In this document: one piece after another, positions 27,459 through 35,243 of the stretch
Layout of the letters: the number at the start of each line of letters is the position of its first letter
How positions within the stretch are numbered: the first letter of the stretch is position 1
The notes under the pieces: model-generated
What the model was told of the DNA's origin: nothing
The model's input: the letters and a program-made list of their open reading frames with translations, nothing else
Database searches by the model: none
Position numbers and translations under genes: made by a program
Source of the DNA: Clostridium sp. AF27-2AA
GTDB taxonomy: Bacteria > Bacillota > Clostridia > Lachnospirales > Lachnospiraceae
Length of the DNA: 64,000 bases
Direction of reading: 5' to 3'
Assembly (NCBI RefSeq): GCF_003478505.1
Contig: NZ_QUFI01000014.1
Span: forward strand, 21,233 to 85,232

Positions 27459-27715
27459 AGGCACTGCTCCTTTGCCTCAACGAACCATTTTTCATCTTCG
27501 TTGAACAGAAAACTCTCATGCCCACCGATCATGACCGTATAACGAATTCCGCAGCCGCCCACTTTCGTGGAAGAAGCTCGGCACTTATGCTTCAATCGGT
27601 CGATCTCATACACCCGTCCGTCAATCCATCGAATTAGGCGCGGGCGAATATTTCCCTCTGCATCCACATCTAAGTTCACAGGTACATATACTTTTCTACA
27701 TTTCTGTTCCGACAT
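27455..27715 (-). CDS. Hypothetical protein in polY operon
   Basis: The 86-residue protein (KVYVPVNLDVDAEGNIRPRL, then KHKCRASSTKVGGCGIRYTV) has a beta-rich look and ends EAKEQCL. From memory, similar proteins follow Y-family polymerase genes in Clostridia elements, with no assigned function. GGAGGAG precedes ATG 27715, and its stop overlaps the next start. Confidence 0.75.
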   Translation of the reverse strand: MSEQKCRKVYVPVNLDVDAEGNIRPRLIRWIDGRVYEIDRLKHKCRASSTKVGGCGIRYTVMIGGHESFLFNEDEKWFVEAKEQCL

Positions 27716-27796
27716 ATTCTACGCTCCTCCTCTGTAAACCGGCGAATGTGTTGACTTCTTTTAGCAAAGAACTCACCAGATTCTACCGGTGCTGTA

Positions 27797-29032
27797 TTAA
27801 CCAATCATTCCTGTCGGCATAACCAAATCCACTTTTCGCTCTGTCGGCATCTTGCTTTTCTGAAAAAGTACCCCATTTTTAATCGCATCTTTCCCGAATC
27901 GGAATCGAATCTGCTCAATCGCTGCGTCCAGCCGTTCCTGGCGATCCAGTGATTTCACGTCGGTGAATAGGTCGTATTGTATCGGACAATCCTCTTCAAA
28001 CAGGTTGATTGCCCGAACCGTCACTGAACGAATCGGATGCTCCCACTGATAGTTCTTTGCAAACAGTGCAAATGCGGTTTTCGCCAGATAGGTAGGGCTT
28101 TGTGTCGGAATACCAATCCGGCACTGCCACTCTTTCGTGTAAAGCTCGTTGTTGCGGATGGAAATCGCTATTCCGCCAGCTTTCTTTTTATGTGCTCGCA
28201 GCTTGGTTCCGATCTCCTGCACCAGTTCCAGCATGACACACCAGACTTCGGCGTTATTCTCCAAATCCTGCATGGTCGTTATTCCGTGCCCAATGCTCTT
28301 TACTGGGGAGACATAATCGGAACGCATAACCGGCGAATCATCCAGTCCATTAGCATATTTCTTAATCGCCAGTCCATTCTTTCCAAGGCGGCACTTCAAG
28401 AAATCATCCGATGTTGCAGCAAGCTCTCCAATGGTATGAATCCCATAACCGGACAGAACCTTCTCGGTCGCTCTGCCGACTCCAAGCAAGTCAGAGGCGG
28501 GAAGACACCAAATCTTCTCCTGGAACGAATCTGCTTCGATGCAGGTAATCGCATCCGGCTTTTTCATATCCGACCCAAGCTTGGCAAAAATCTTATTGAA
28601 GCTCACTCCTGCGGAAATCGTAAGTCCCAATTCAAACTTAACCGTTCTGCGAATCTCATCTGCGATTTCAAATCCGGTTCCCATGCAGCCGCTTCCGGTC
28701 ACATCCAGCCAGCATTCGTCCATCCCATACGGCTCGATCTGATCGGTATAGCGACCGTATATCCCACGAGCCAGCTTTGAAAACTTCATATATTGCTCAT
28801 AGTGCGGCTCCACGATCACAAGATCCTGGCACTTCTGCTTTGCTTGCCAGATTGCCTCTCCCGTGGAAACGCCAAACGCCTTTGCTGCATAGTTCTTCGC
28901 AAGTACGATGCCATGCCGTTCCTCCACAGAACCGCACACTGCCACCGGCTTGTTCTTCAGTTCCGGGTTCAGCATACACTCGACAGAGGCATAGAAGTTA
29001 TTCATATCACAATGAAGAATCACCCTTTGCAT
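27797..29032 (-). CDS. Y-family DNA polymerase (UmuC/DinB-like)
   Basis: The 411-residue polymerase begins with the family signature (ILHCDMNNFYASVE) carrying the first catalytic Asp; the second acidic pair is in YGMDECWLDV near residue 103. The little-finger domain occupies the last 150 residues. It performs error-prone bypass synthesis. The C-terminal tail has no clear clamp-binding motif. It starts at ATG 29032 after AGGAGG. Placement next to an XRE repressor and ImmA peptidases suggests induction by DNA damage along with ICE excision. Confidence 0.92.
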   Translation of the reverse strand: MQRVILHCDMNNFYASVECMLNPELKNKPVAVCGSVEERHGIVLAKNYAAKAFGVSTGEAIWQAKQKCQDLVIVEPHYEQYMKFSKLARGIYGRYTDQIEPYGMDECWLDVTGSGCMGTGFEIADEIRRTVKFELGLTISAGVSFNKIFAKLGSDMKKPDAITCIEADSFQEKIWCLPASDLLGVGRATEKVLSGYGIHTIGELAATSDDFLKCRLGKNGLAIKKYANGLDDSPVMRSDYVSPVKSIGHGITTMQDLENNAEVWCVMLELVQEIGTKLRAHKKKAGGIAISIRNNELYTKEWQCRIGIPTQSPTYLAKTAFALFAKNYQWEHPIRSVTVRAINLFEEDCPIQYDLFTDVKSLDRQERLDAAIEQIRFRFGKDAIKNGVLFQKSKMPTERKVDLVMPTGMIG

Positions 29033-29050
29033 CCCGTATTCCTCCTCTCC

Positions 29051-29068
29051 GTTCGTGAAAGCACGAAC
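29051..29068. promoter_or_regulatory. Repressor operator, perfect inverted repeat
   Basis: GTTCGTG (29051-29057) and CACGAAC (29062-29068) form a perfect palindrome with a 4-base spacer in the leader of polY. Further TTCGTG half-sites lie at about 29076-29081, 29119-29138 and 29193-29206. Their spread over both promoters points to control by the XRE protein encoded at 29234. Confidence 0.6.
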
Positions 29069-29085
29069 AACTTTTCACGAACGCA

Positions 29086-29114
29086 TTGACACACAGCATT
29101 TCTTGTGATACTAT
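29086..29114 (+). promoter_or_regulatory. Promoter of the XRE repressor gene
   Basis: TTGACA (29086-29091) and TACTAT (29109-29114) are 17 bases apart on the plus strand. An overlapping TATAAT at 29112 has a 20-base spacing and is less likely. Confidence 0.5.
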
Positions 29115-29118
29115 AATT

Positions 29119-29138
29119 ACACGAATTGTATTTCGTGT
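29119..29138. promoter_or_regulatory. Second repressor operator
   Basis: ACACGAA and TTCGTGT form a perfect inverted repeat with a 6-base centre. It lies just after both predicted transcription starts, so binding would block both directions. Confidence 0.55.
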
Positions 29139-29148
29139 TTTCATCGTC

Positions 29149-29177
29149 ATTATAGCAAGCACAATTTTTCGTGTCAA
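29149..29177 (-). promoter_or_regulatory. Promoter of the polY-immA operon
   Basis: On the minus strand a perfect TTGACA (29172-29177), a 17-base spacer and a perfect TATAAT (29149-29154) are present. The spacer itself contains CACGAA..TTGTG, a likely operator. Consensus quality this high fits a promoter that must be held off by a repressor. Confidence 0.8.
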
Positions 29178-29233
29178 TAGATTTTTATGAAAAAGTGTTC
29201 GTGTTCGTAATCAAAAAAGAAAGAGGTATTCCT

Positions 29234-29650
29234 ATGGTCTTCAAAGAAAGGTTGAAAGAAAAAAGAACAGAAGCCAATTTAACTCAGGTAGAACTTGCAG
29301 AGAAGGCCGGTGTAACCGCCCGCACAATTCAGAATTATGAGCTTGGCAGCCGTAAACCATCCAATATGGTTACGATCCAGAAGATCGCGGATGCGCTGAA
29401 TACTACTACTGAGTATCTGCTGGGAAGCAGCGGCACCTATGTTGTAGAAGCCCATGAAAAAGGCGGCGCAAAAGCAGCGAAAGATATTGAAGAACTGGTC
29501 AGCGAAGTGACCGGTATGTTCGCTGGCGGCGAATTAAGCGAGGATGCCATCGAAGGAGCATATAAAGCTCTGACCGATGCCTACTGGATTGCCAAAGAGA
29601 ACAATAAAAAATACGCCCCGAAAACGAGGCGTAAAAAAACCGATCAGTGA
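29234..29650 (+). CDS. XRE-family repressor of the ICE control region
   Basis: The 138-residue protein has an N-terminal HTH (LKEKRTEANLTQVELAEKAG, TARTIQNYELG) and a C-terminal helical part with two glycine-rich turns. I place the start at ATG 29234 behind AGAGG; upstream in-frame codons overlap the operators. The adjacent peptidase gene (45 bases on) makes this an ImmR-ImmA type pair, as in ICEBs1, where the peptidase cleaves the repressor on induction. That parallel is inference from synteny. Confidence 0.85.
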   Translation: MVFKERLKEKRTEANLTQVELAEKAGVTARTIQNYELGSRKPSNMVTIQKIADALNTTTEYLLGSSGTYVVEAHEKGGAKAAKDIEELVSEVTGMFAGGELSEDAIEGAYKALTDAYWIAKENNKKYAPKTRRKKTDQ

Positions 29651-29695
29651 TATTTATCGTACACACTTTTCGCTATACTGTAAACTGGAGGTGGT

Positions 29696-30208
29696 ATGAT
29701 GAATGCGGAACAGCTTTCACGGGTCGGTGAGAAACTGGTAAAACGCTGCGGTTCCAGAGACCCTTTTGAAATTGCAAGGCAGCTTGGTATCAATGTCATG
29801 CTTTGCGAAAATTTCGGTTCCCTGAAGGGAATGTACCGGGTGATTAAGCGAAATCGCTTTATTTTCCTGAATAACAGTCTGGATGAAAATATGCTGCGCA
29901 TCGTGTGCGCACATGAATTAGGTCATGACCAGCTTCACCGGAATATGGCGAAAACCACCCCGATTCATGAGTTCATGCTCTACGATATGAAATCCAAACC
30001 GGAATATGAAGCGAACATCGTAGCAGCAGAGATTCTGATGGACAGCGATGAAGTCCTTCGTTACATCTATGAGTATGGATACACAGCCGAGCAGATCGCC
30101 AGTGCGATGTCCACCGACATCAATCTGGTTGCGCTGAAGGTAGCGCACCTGGCTACACTTGGCTATAATCTGCACGCGCTGGAACACAAGAGCAACTTTT
30201 TGAAATAA
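29696..30208 (+). CDS. immA: ImmA-type metallopeptidase
   Basis: The roughly 170-residue protein carries the HELGHDQLH zinc motif at its middle and a downstream EANIVAAEILMD segment that supplies the third ligand. It probably cleaves the repressor encoded just upstream and so triggers the element. It starts at ATG 29696 or the adjacent ATG 29699, after GGAGG. A 5'-truncated near-identical copy lies at 231-637. Confidence 0.88.
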   Translation: MMNAEQLSRVGEKLVKRCGSRDPFEIARQLGINVMLCENFGSLKGMYRVIKRNRFIFLNNSLDENMLRIVCAHELGHDQLHRNMAKTTPIHEFMLYDMKSKPEYEANIVAAEILMDSDEVLRYIYEYGYTAEQIASAMSTDINLVALKVAHLATLGYNLHALEHKSNFLK

Positions 30209-30217
30209 CGTACCTTT

Positions 30218-30245
30218 GAGGAGTCTGGACTGGCTCCTCTTTTTT
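30218..30245 (+). terminator. Terminator after immA
   Basis: The stem GAGGAGTC / GGCTCCTC (one wobble-type mismatch) is followed by six T. It ends the repressor-immA transcript and also faces the convergent bile salt hydrolase gene. Confidence 0.75.
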
Positions 30246-30281
30246 GTTGCACAAATTGTGCAGGCGGTGCTTGCACAATTA

Positions 30282-30299
30282 TCAACCTAACATCTGCAT
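30282..30299 (-). pseudogene. Stub of the 63-residue gene found at 708-899
   Basis: The last five codons and stop (MQMLG) of the small gene at 708-899 are preserved here, with one synonymous change; sequence to the right is unrelated. This marks where the right-hand cargo replaced the gene. Confidence 0.6.
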
Positions 30300-30363
30300 T
30301 CCATACAATCTCGATATTGTCCTCCTGTTGTTCTGCGTTATGCTTTCTCCGTGCATTTTCGTA

Positions 30364-31353
30364 TTATTTATTCTGCCATCTGACTTCGCCCTTGGACAGA
30401 AGCGGATAACAGATCAGCTGATCTGAATCCAGATTTTCCGCATGCATGTCAACCGCTGTGATCTGATGATTATCATAAGTCGTATAATAATAAATACCTT
30501 TTGCTGTATTACAACAGGACGTGTATATCGTGATCTCATATTTGCCTTCTGTCACCTCACAGCATCCACGCTGCTGATCTACGGATCCTAAGATATGGAA
30601 GAACTGGCTTACACTCTCATCCTCTTCTTCACCGGAGATCGAATTTAATTTTGTAAAGGCAACTTTCACAAATCTTGACTGGCTGGAAAGATCTCCAGGT
30701 ATTCCCATTCCACCCATTCCTCTGCTATATGCATCAAGCTGTAATACTCCTGCAAAAGTACTCTCCGGCTGTTTTCTGGATACTCCGGCATAATTATTCA
30801 GTGCAAACATCTGACTCGGGAATGGTGGATTATTGGTAAGCACTCCTACCGGATTATCATATACATGCAGCCCATCTTTCATAGACTCAACAACGATACA
30901 GGAGTCTTTGTCTGCAATGATCCAGTGAAGCTGTGCTGTCGGCAGCTGTTCACTGAATGCTGTGCCTGTCAGTCTCATTGCTGCCAGCTTCTCTCTCGCC
31001 TCTGCTACAGTAGCACACTGTGTAAGGATCCATGGGATGAACTCGAACTGTGCCACCTGGCTGACTTCTGTTTCATCTTCCGGCAAAGCTTCTTCATATG
31101 CCGCATTGCCGACAAAATTAAGACCTGCCATTCCAAGGCCTTTTTCATTAACAGCATCATAATAAAGCGGATAACCTCCTGCAACAAATGCCATTCCGAT
31201 CAAAGCATAATGGCTTTTTATCTTCCCGGCAAACTGGAAATCAAATTCGTAATTTCTTGGCGTTATCGTGATCTGTTCCCCATAGGAAAATTCATAATCA
31301 AGCGTTCTGCCCATATAAAAATCTTTTGTTTTGTAAGTTGCTGCTGTACACAT
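30364..31353 (-). CDS. bsh: Bile salt hydrolase (choloylglycine hydrolase family)
   Basis: The enzyme removes glycine or taurine from conjugated bile acids and belongs to the N-terminal nucleophile hydrolases. I start it at ATG 31353 so that Cys2 becomes N-terminal after Met removal; a GTG three codons earlier lies within the ribosome site. Key residues are visible: Cys2, Arg16, Asp19, the GLNF segment near 80, TNNP near 170, and SRGMGGMGIPGDLSSQSRF near 216-234 with its Arg. No signal peptide, so cytoplasmic as usual. Penicillin V acylase is the alternative within the family, but the motif set favours bile salts. The 329-residue length is normal. Confidence 0.88.
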   Translation of the reverse strand: MCTAATYKTKDFYMGRTLDYEFSYGEQITITPRNYEFDFQFAGKIKSHYALIGMAFVAGGYPLYYDAVNEKGLGMAGLNFVGNAAYEEALPEDETEVSQVAQFEFIPWILTQCATVAEAREKLAAMRLTGTAFSEQLPTAQLHWIIADKDSCIVVESMKDGLHVYDNPVGVLTNNPPFPSQMFALNNYAGVSRKQPESTFAGVLQLDAYSRGMGGMGIPGDLSSQSRFVKVAFTKLNSISGEEEDESVSQFFHILGSVDQQRGCCEVTEGKYEITIYTSCCNTAKGIYYYTTYDNHQITAVDMHAENLDSDQLICYPLLSKGEVRWQNK

Positions 31354-31374
31354 ATCGAACACCTCTTCTTTCTG

Positions 31375-32934
31375 CTATAATAGTCCTGCAAACAATCTCA
31401 TAAATAATTGTCCCAGTCGCAAATATGCACTTCGTCCGGTTTGATATTGGTCTGTCACATCACGACATTCTCCCATCGTTCTTATCAGATCATTTTTTAT
31501 TTCCACAACTGCCTGACAATCTGCCATAAAACAGCCGTTTTCAAAATGGTGATATAAACTTCGATAATCCAAATTAATTGTTCCACAAGTTGCCATACAG
31601 TCATCTGCCACACTCATTTTTGCATGACAGAAACCAGGAGTCCACTCATAAACACGAACACCATGTTTAACTAATCCATGATAAAAAGAACGAGTTACAT
31701 TATAAATGAATTTTTTATCAGGGATACCAGGTGTGATAATTCTTACGTCTACCCCTCGCTTAGCAGCCAGACATAACGCATGCGTCATTTCATCTGTTAT
31801 GATTAGATATGGAGTCATAAACCAACAATATTTTTCAGCTTTATTTATCATACTGATATAAACTTCTTCTCCGACCTGCTCATTATCCATAGGACTGTCT
31901 GCATAAGGCTGAACAAAACCTGTTTGCTGTGCTTTATAATCGTAATGAATAATGTATTTACTAAAATCAGTATCATTCGTAGCTTTTTCACTAACAGCAT
32001 TCCACATTTCTAAAAATGTCACTGTAAGCGACTGAACAGCATCTCCTTCTAAACGAATACCTGTATCTTTCCACTGTCCATACGGGTGTGTGTAATTAAA
32101 ATATTCGTTTGCTAGATTATACCCACCTGTAAATCCGACTTTTCCATCAATAACTGTTATTTTTCTATGATCACGATTGTTCAAAAACAGATTTAAACCT
32201 GGCATAAACGGATTGAATACACGGCAATGAATTCCTATTGTCTCCATTTTTTTCACAAAATCTGTGTTAATAAAGCCTATAGAACCCATATCATCGTAGA
32301 ATACTCTAACTTCCACACCTGCTTTTACTCGCTCTTCCAGAACATCTTGAATCTTATGCCATGCTTCAGCGTCTTCTATCGCATGATATTCCATAAAGAT
32401 AAACTTTTGTGCCTTTGCGAGATCTTCAAGCTGGGTCTCTAATCCCTTTACTGCTTCATCGAAATACATCACATCCGTATTCTGATAGATTGGATACTGC
32501 GAATTTCTTTGTATGTAACTTGCAATATTTCCTGCCTTCGGAATCGTTTCGTTTATTCTGTTTAAGCACTCCTGATTATCGGAAAGCATTGGTAACAATT
32601 TGCTATCAATTTCTGCATACCGCTCACGCATTTTATGTGTGCCGCCATTCAAACCAATCAATAAATATAGGCCTACACCCATAATTGGGAAAATTAGAAT
32701 TAAGATGACCCAAGGCATTTTCATAGAGGATGTCTTATTTGATGCGTACAATCCCAAAACCAAAATTCCACTCAAAATCCTTGTAAATAAATTTATGATT
32801 TCTGCATATTCATTTAAGCGTGTTACGATAGTAATAATAAAAACTACTTCTAGAAGAATGCAGATTATGGAAAAACACAATCGTTTTACTCCGTTTTTTG
32901 TTTTCGCTTTTCCTTCTAAAGTATCTTGTTTCAT
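31375..32934 (-). CDS. cls: Cardiolipin synthase
   Basis: The 519-residue membrane protein has two N-terminal transmembrane helices (about 20-40 and 72-94) and two phospholipase-D HKD motifs: HRKITVIDGKVGFTGG near residue 256 and HAKMSVADDCMATCG near 430. It condenses phosphatidylglycerol into cardiolipin in the membrane. It lies 36 bases after the alarmone synthetase gene and 21 before bsh, on the same strand. It could be ordinary membrane metabolism or part of a cargo operon. Confidence 0.92.
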   Translation of the reverse strand: MKQDTLEGKAKTKNGVKRLCFSIICILLEVVFIITIVTRLNEYAEIINLFTRILSGILVLGLYASNKTSSMKMPWVILILIFPIMGVGLYLLIGLNGGTHKMRERYAEIDSKLLPMLSDNQECLNRINETIPKAGNIASYIQRNSQYPIYQNTDVMYFDEAVKGLETQLEDLAKAQKFIFMEYHAIEDAEAWHKIQDVLEERVKAGVEVRVFYDDMGSIGFINTDFVKKMETIGIHCRVFNPFMPGLNLFLNNRDHRKITVIDGKVGFTGGYNLANEYFNYTHPYGQWKDTGIRLEGDAVQSLTVTFLEMWNAVSEKATNDTDFSKYIIHYDYKAQQTGFVQPYADSPMDNEQVGEEVYISMINKAEKYCWFMTPYLIITDEMTHALCLAAKRGVDVRIITPGIPDKKFIYNVTRSFYHGLVKHGVRVYEWTPGFCHAKMSVADDCMATCGTINLDYRSLYHHFENGCFMADCQAVVEIKNDLIRTMGECRDVTDQYQTGRSAYLRLGQLFMRLFAGLL

Positions 32935-32970
32935 ATATATTCCAACCTTTCTACCCGATCAAATTTCTGC

Positions 32971-33651
32971 TTAAATTTCGTGGAACATACCAATTTTGTC
33001 TTTTATTCTCTGCATTTCATTATCTGCTTCAATGATAGCTCTTGCAGAATGAAGTAATTCTTCACTTATCTCATCATATCCAGGCATTTCTTCAATGCCT
33101 TTTTTATAACGAAGTTGATGTTCCAATGTTGCCCAGAAATCCATACCATTGGTTCGAATCTGTAATTCTACACGCATAGGTGTTTTACCCTTAGCAAAAA
33201 ATACTGGTATTTCAACAATCATATGATAGCTTCGATAGCCATTTGGTTTGGGATTTTTTATATAATCCTTTACTTCAATAACTTTGATATCATCTTGTTG
33301 TGTGATCAAATCAGATATCATATAAATATCATCAATAAACGCACAAACTATTCGAACGCCTGCTACATCATTGAGATATGTCTGTATATTTTCTGTTGTA
33401 AATTCATATCCCATCTTCTGCAGTTTATTATAAATACTATTGGGTTTCTTAATTCTTGTCTTTATAAAAGAAATAGGATTTCGATTGTTCTCAACTGAAA
33501 ATTCATCATCCAAAACCTCAAGTTTAGTTTGTATCTCCCGAATAGCACAACGATACATCATCATTAAATTATAAAATTTTGTAGCATTATTTAAAAACTG
33601 TAGTGATTCCGGACTGTTCATCCTGAGTTTTTTTACTTCATCCTTTGTCAT
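32971..33651 (-). CDS. Small alarmone synthetase (RelA/SpoT-domain GTP pyrophosphokinase)
   Basis: The 226-residue protein contains only the synthetase domain: SFIKTRIKKPNSIYNKL and GVRIVCAFIDDIY are the ATP- and GTP-binding regions, followed by NGYRSYH and VELQIRT. There is no hydrolase or TGS domain, as in RelP/RelQ. It makes (p)ppGpp, which slows growth. ATG 33651 follows AAAGGAAAG. Because it lies behind a CD-NTase gene on the same strand, a role in phage-induced growth arrest is possible; a simple stress role is equally possible. Confidence 0.9.
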   Translation of the reverse strand: MTKDEVKKLRMNSPESLQFLNNATKFYNLMMMYRCAIREIQTKLEVLDDEFSVENNRNPISFIKTRIKKPNSIYNKLQKMGYEFTTENIQTYLNDVAGVRIVCAFIDDIYMISDLITQQDDIKVIEVKDYIKNPKPNGYRSYHMIVEIPVFFAKGKTPMRVELQIRTNGMDFWATLEHQLRYKKGIEEMPGYDEISEELLHSARAIIEADNEMQRIKDKIGMFHEI

Positions 33652-33664
33652 GGAACTTTCCTTT

Positions 33665-33787
33665 CTACCTCATCCCTGATTTCAAAACATTATTTATACA
33701 CGGTGCCGCCATGAACTTCTTCGTTATGTAAGGCTTTATATCTGCCAGCACCTGCGACATAGAGGCTTTCTTTCGAGTATCAGTCAT
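33665..33787 (-). CDS. 40-residue ORF between CD-NTase and alarmone synthetase
   Basis: The frame opens at ATG 33787, seven bases after a perfect AGGAGG, and encodes a basic peptide (MTDTRKKASMSQVLADIKPY then ITKKFMAAP). No family is recognised. Spacing is 47 bases from the CD-NTase stop and 13 bases to the next start. The strong ribosome site argues that it is translated; it could also be the surviving head of a longer gene. Confidence 0.5.
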   Translation of the reverse strand: MTDTRKKASMSQVLADIKPYITKKFMAAPCINNVLKSGMR

Positions 33788-33834
33788 AACAATTCCTCCT
33801 TCCTACTAATTATTGTCATTATCCCTTGCTGTAT

Positions 33835-34659
33835 TTAACCAGCAATATATCTAAGAACTTTACCCAGGCAATCTCTGCTGTTATCCGTAGACACCTGTTG
33901 ATTGCTTCCTGGTGCGCTAAGAGGCATCGCTCCCCACATAAAATGCTGATTATAATAATCTAAAAGAATCTTCTCGTATGTACCTGCTGCTGAAGTTGAA
34001 CTTTCTCCAGAGGAAAGCCATCTCCAATTTCCTATTGCTTGATAAACGAAGCTGTCAATAACTATTCCTGACAAATGGTAGCTTCTAAAATAGTTATCTC
34101 GCACATATCGTAGATGCTTGCAAGTGTCAAAAAGCAGTCCATTACTGCTTATATTTTTGTTTTTCATGGCATCCTGTTCTGCTTTTGGATTAGTTGAACG
34201 CCAATTCCCACCCATATTTGTATCTGGATATCTGTATGAGCCATCCCAATTTTTGAATGCCGGCAGAATTTCAAAGAACATTCCATCTGAAAAATTGATC
34301 TTCACAACCTGTCCATCTGCTCTTACTTCACTTCTTGGATACCGAACAAGAATAGCCTGTCTAACTACTTGCAGAAGACGAGATTGACCATTCCCATAAA
34401 CAGAGTTGAACTGGTTGTAATATGATTCCGGCAAGGACATCAAAATATCAATATCACTTGTATCTATCGCAGTTCCCCTTCCATAGGAGCCAACATATAT
34501 ACTATTTTGTCTATCGCTTGTTATATTCCAAAACTCACGGTTCATTGCTGATGTTACAGTGCAATATCTTTTTGAAATAAGAGAACGGCTGTCAGCTGAT
34601 ATTACTTCTTCATTTCTTTGAACATACAAACTCAATGTATTCATCCCCCATTTACTCAT
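33835..34659 (-). CDS. CD-NTase (SMODS-type cyclic oligonucleotide synthase)
   Basis: The 274-residue nucleotidyltransferase has the active-site GSYGRGTA near residue 55 followed by DTSDIDILM with the metal-binding acidic pair; the third acidic residue is probably the Glu of FEILPAF near 132. Helical C-terminal part as in SMODS proteins. It would make a cyclic nucleotide signal on phage infection. The start ATG overlaps the SLATT stop by four bases and has GAGG upstream, so the pair is translationally coupled. This is the layout of two-gene SMODS-SLATT (CBASS-like) systems predicted by comparative genomics. Confidence 0.87.
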   Translation of the reverse strand: MSKWGMNTLSLYVQRNEEVISADSRSLISKRYCTVTSAMNREFWNITSDRQNSIYVGSYGRGTAIDTSDIDILMSLPESYYNQFNSVYGNGQSRLLQVVRQAILVRYPRSEVRADGQVVKINFSDGMFFEILPAFKNWDGSYRYPDTNMGGNWRSTNPKAEQDAMKNKNISSNGLLFDTCKHLRYVRDNYFRSYHLSGIVIDSFVYQAIGNWRWLSSGESSTSAAGTYEKILLDYYNQHFMWGAMPLSAPGSNQQVSTDNSRDCLGKVLRYIAG

Positions 34660-35216
34660 TTTTTCCTCAAATGCGCCGGAAGCATCCTGTTTAATTCCTC
34701 CTGCGTAAAGAATTGCTCTTCATTTGTTTTAAGCGCAGCTTGGGCGGCAGCATAACTTTTCCCATCAGTTAAAGGTGCAGCACAGTAAATTTCCGAACTT
34801 TCATCCAACAGTTCATCTCTTTTGCGCACTATTTCTTCAATACTAATTTCGTCAAAGTCTGTCAAAAGTGACAGATATTTTTCTCTTACCTTCCACAGCT
34901 TATTTGCAGTCTTAATATGATCGGTTTTTTCAGTGGAAATGTCCTTATCCTTCAGATAGCTTGTTAGGGCAAGAAGTGCTGTTGAACATAGTCCACCAGC
35001 CCATAACAGTATCTGTTCATTTGAAATGAGCACTCCCAAAAAGCCGCCTGTTGATATTGCTGATAACCCAATCTGTCCCCATTTTATCCAAAAATTACGC
35101 TTACTCAACCGATCAGCCATCTTAAAATGACATGTATAGGTATATACAAGTTTTCCATATTCTTCTTGTATTTGAGAATATAATTTTTCACGGTAATCCA
35201 GCGAACTTTTCTCCAT
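34656..35216 (-). CDS. SLATT-domain membrane effector
   Basis: The 186-residue protein has an N-terminal helix with conserved basic and aromatic residues, two transmembrane helices (about 47-63 and 66-85) and a charged helical C-terminal part, which fits the SLATT family (SMODS- and SLOG-associated two-TM effector). Such effectors are thought to open pores or depolarise the membrane when the cyclic nucleotide signal is made. GGAGG lies 10 bases before ATG 35216. Only 27 bases separate it from the brxL stop, so it may be cotranscribed with BREX. Confidence 0.82.
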   Translation of the reverse strand: MEKSSLDYREKLYSQIQEEYGKLVYTYTCHFKMADRLSKRNFWIKWGQIGLSAISTGGFLGVLISNEQILLWAGGLCSTALLALTSYLKDKDISTEKTDHIKTANKLWKVREKYLSLLTDFDEISIEEIVRKRDELLDESSEIYCAAPLTDGKSYAAAQAALKTNEEQFFTQEELNRMLPAHLRKK

Positions 35217-35243
35217 TGGCGCATTTCCTCCGTACCTTTAGTA

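Noticed and set aside
29041..29210. CRISPR-like repeats of TTCGTG
   Set aside because: Spacing is irregular and units are only 6-7 bases; they fit operator half-sites instead.
30364..33651. Claim that bsh, cls and the alarmone synthetase are parts of a defense system
   Set aside because: Only strand and spacing support it; all three have ordinary housekeeping or niche roles, so it stays a low-level hypothesis.
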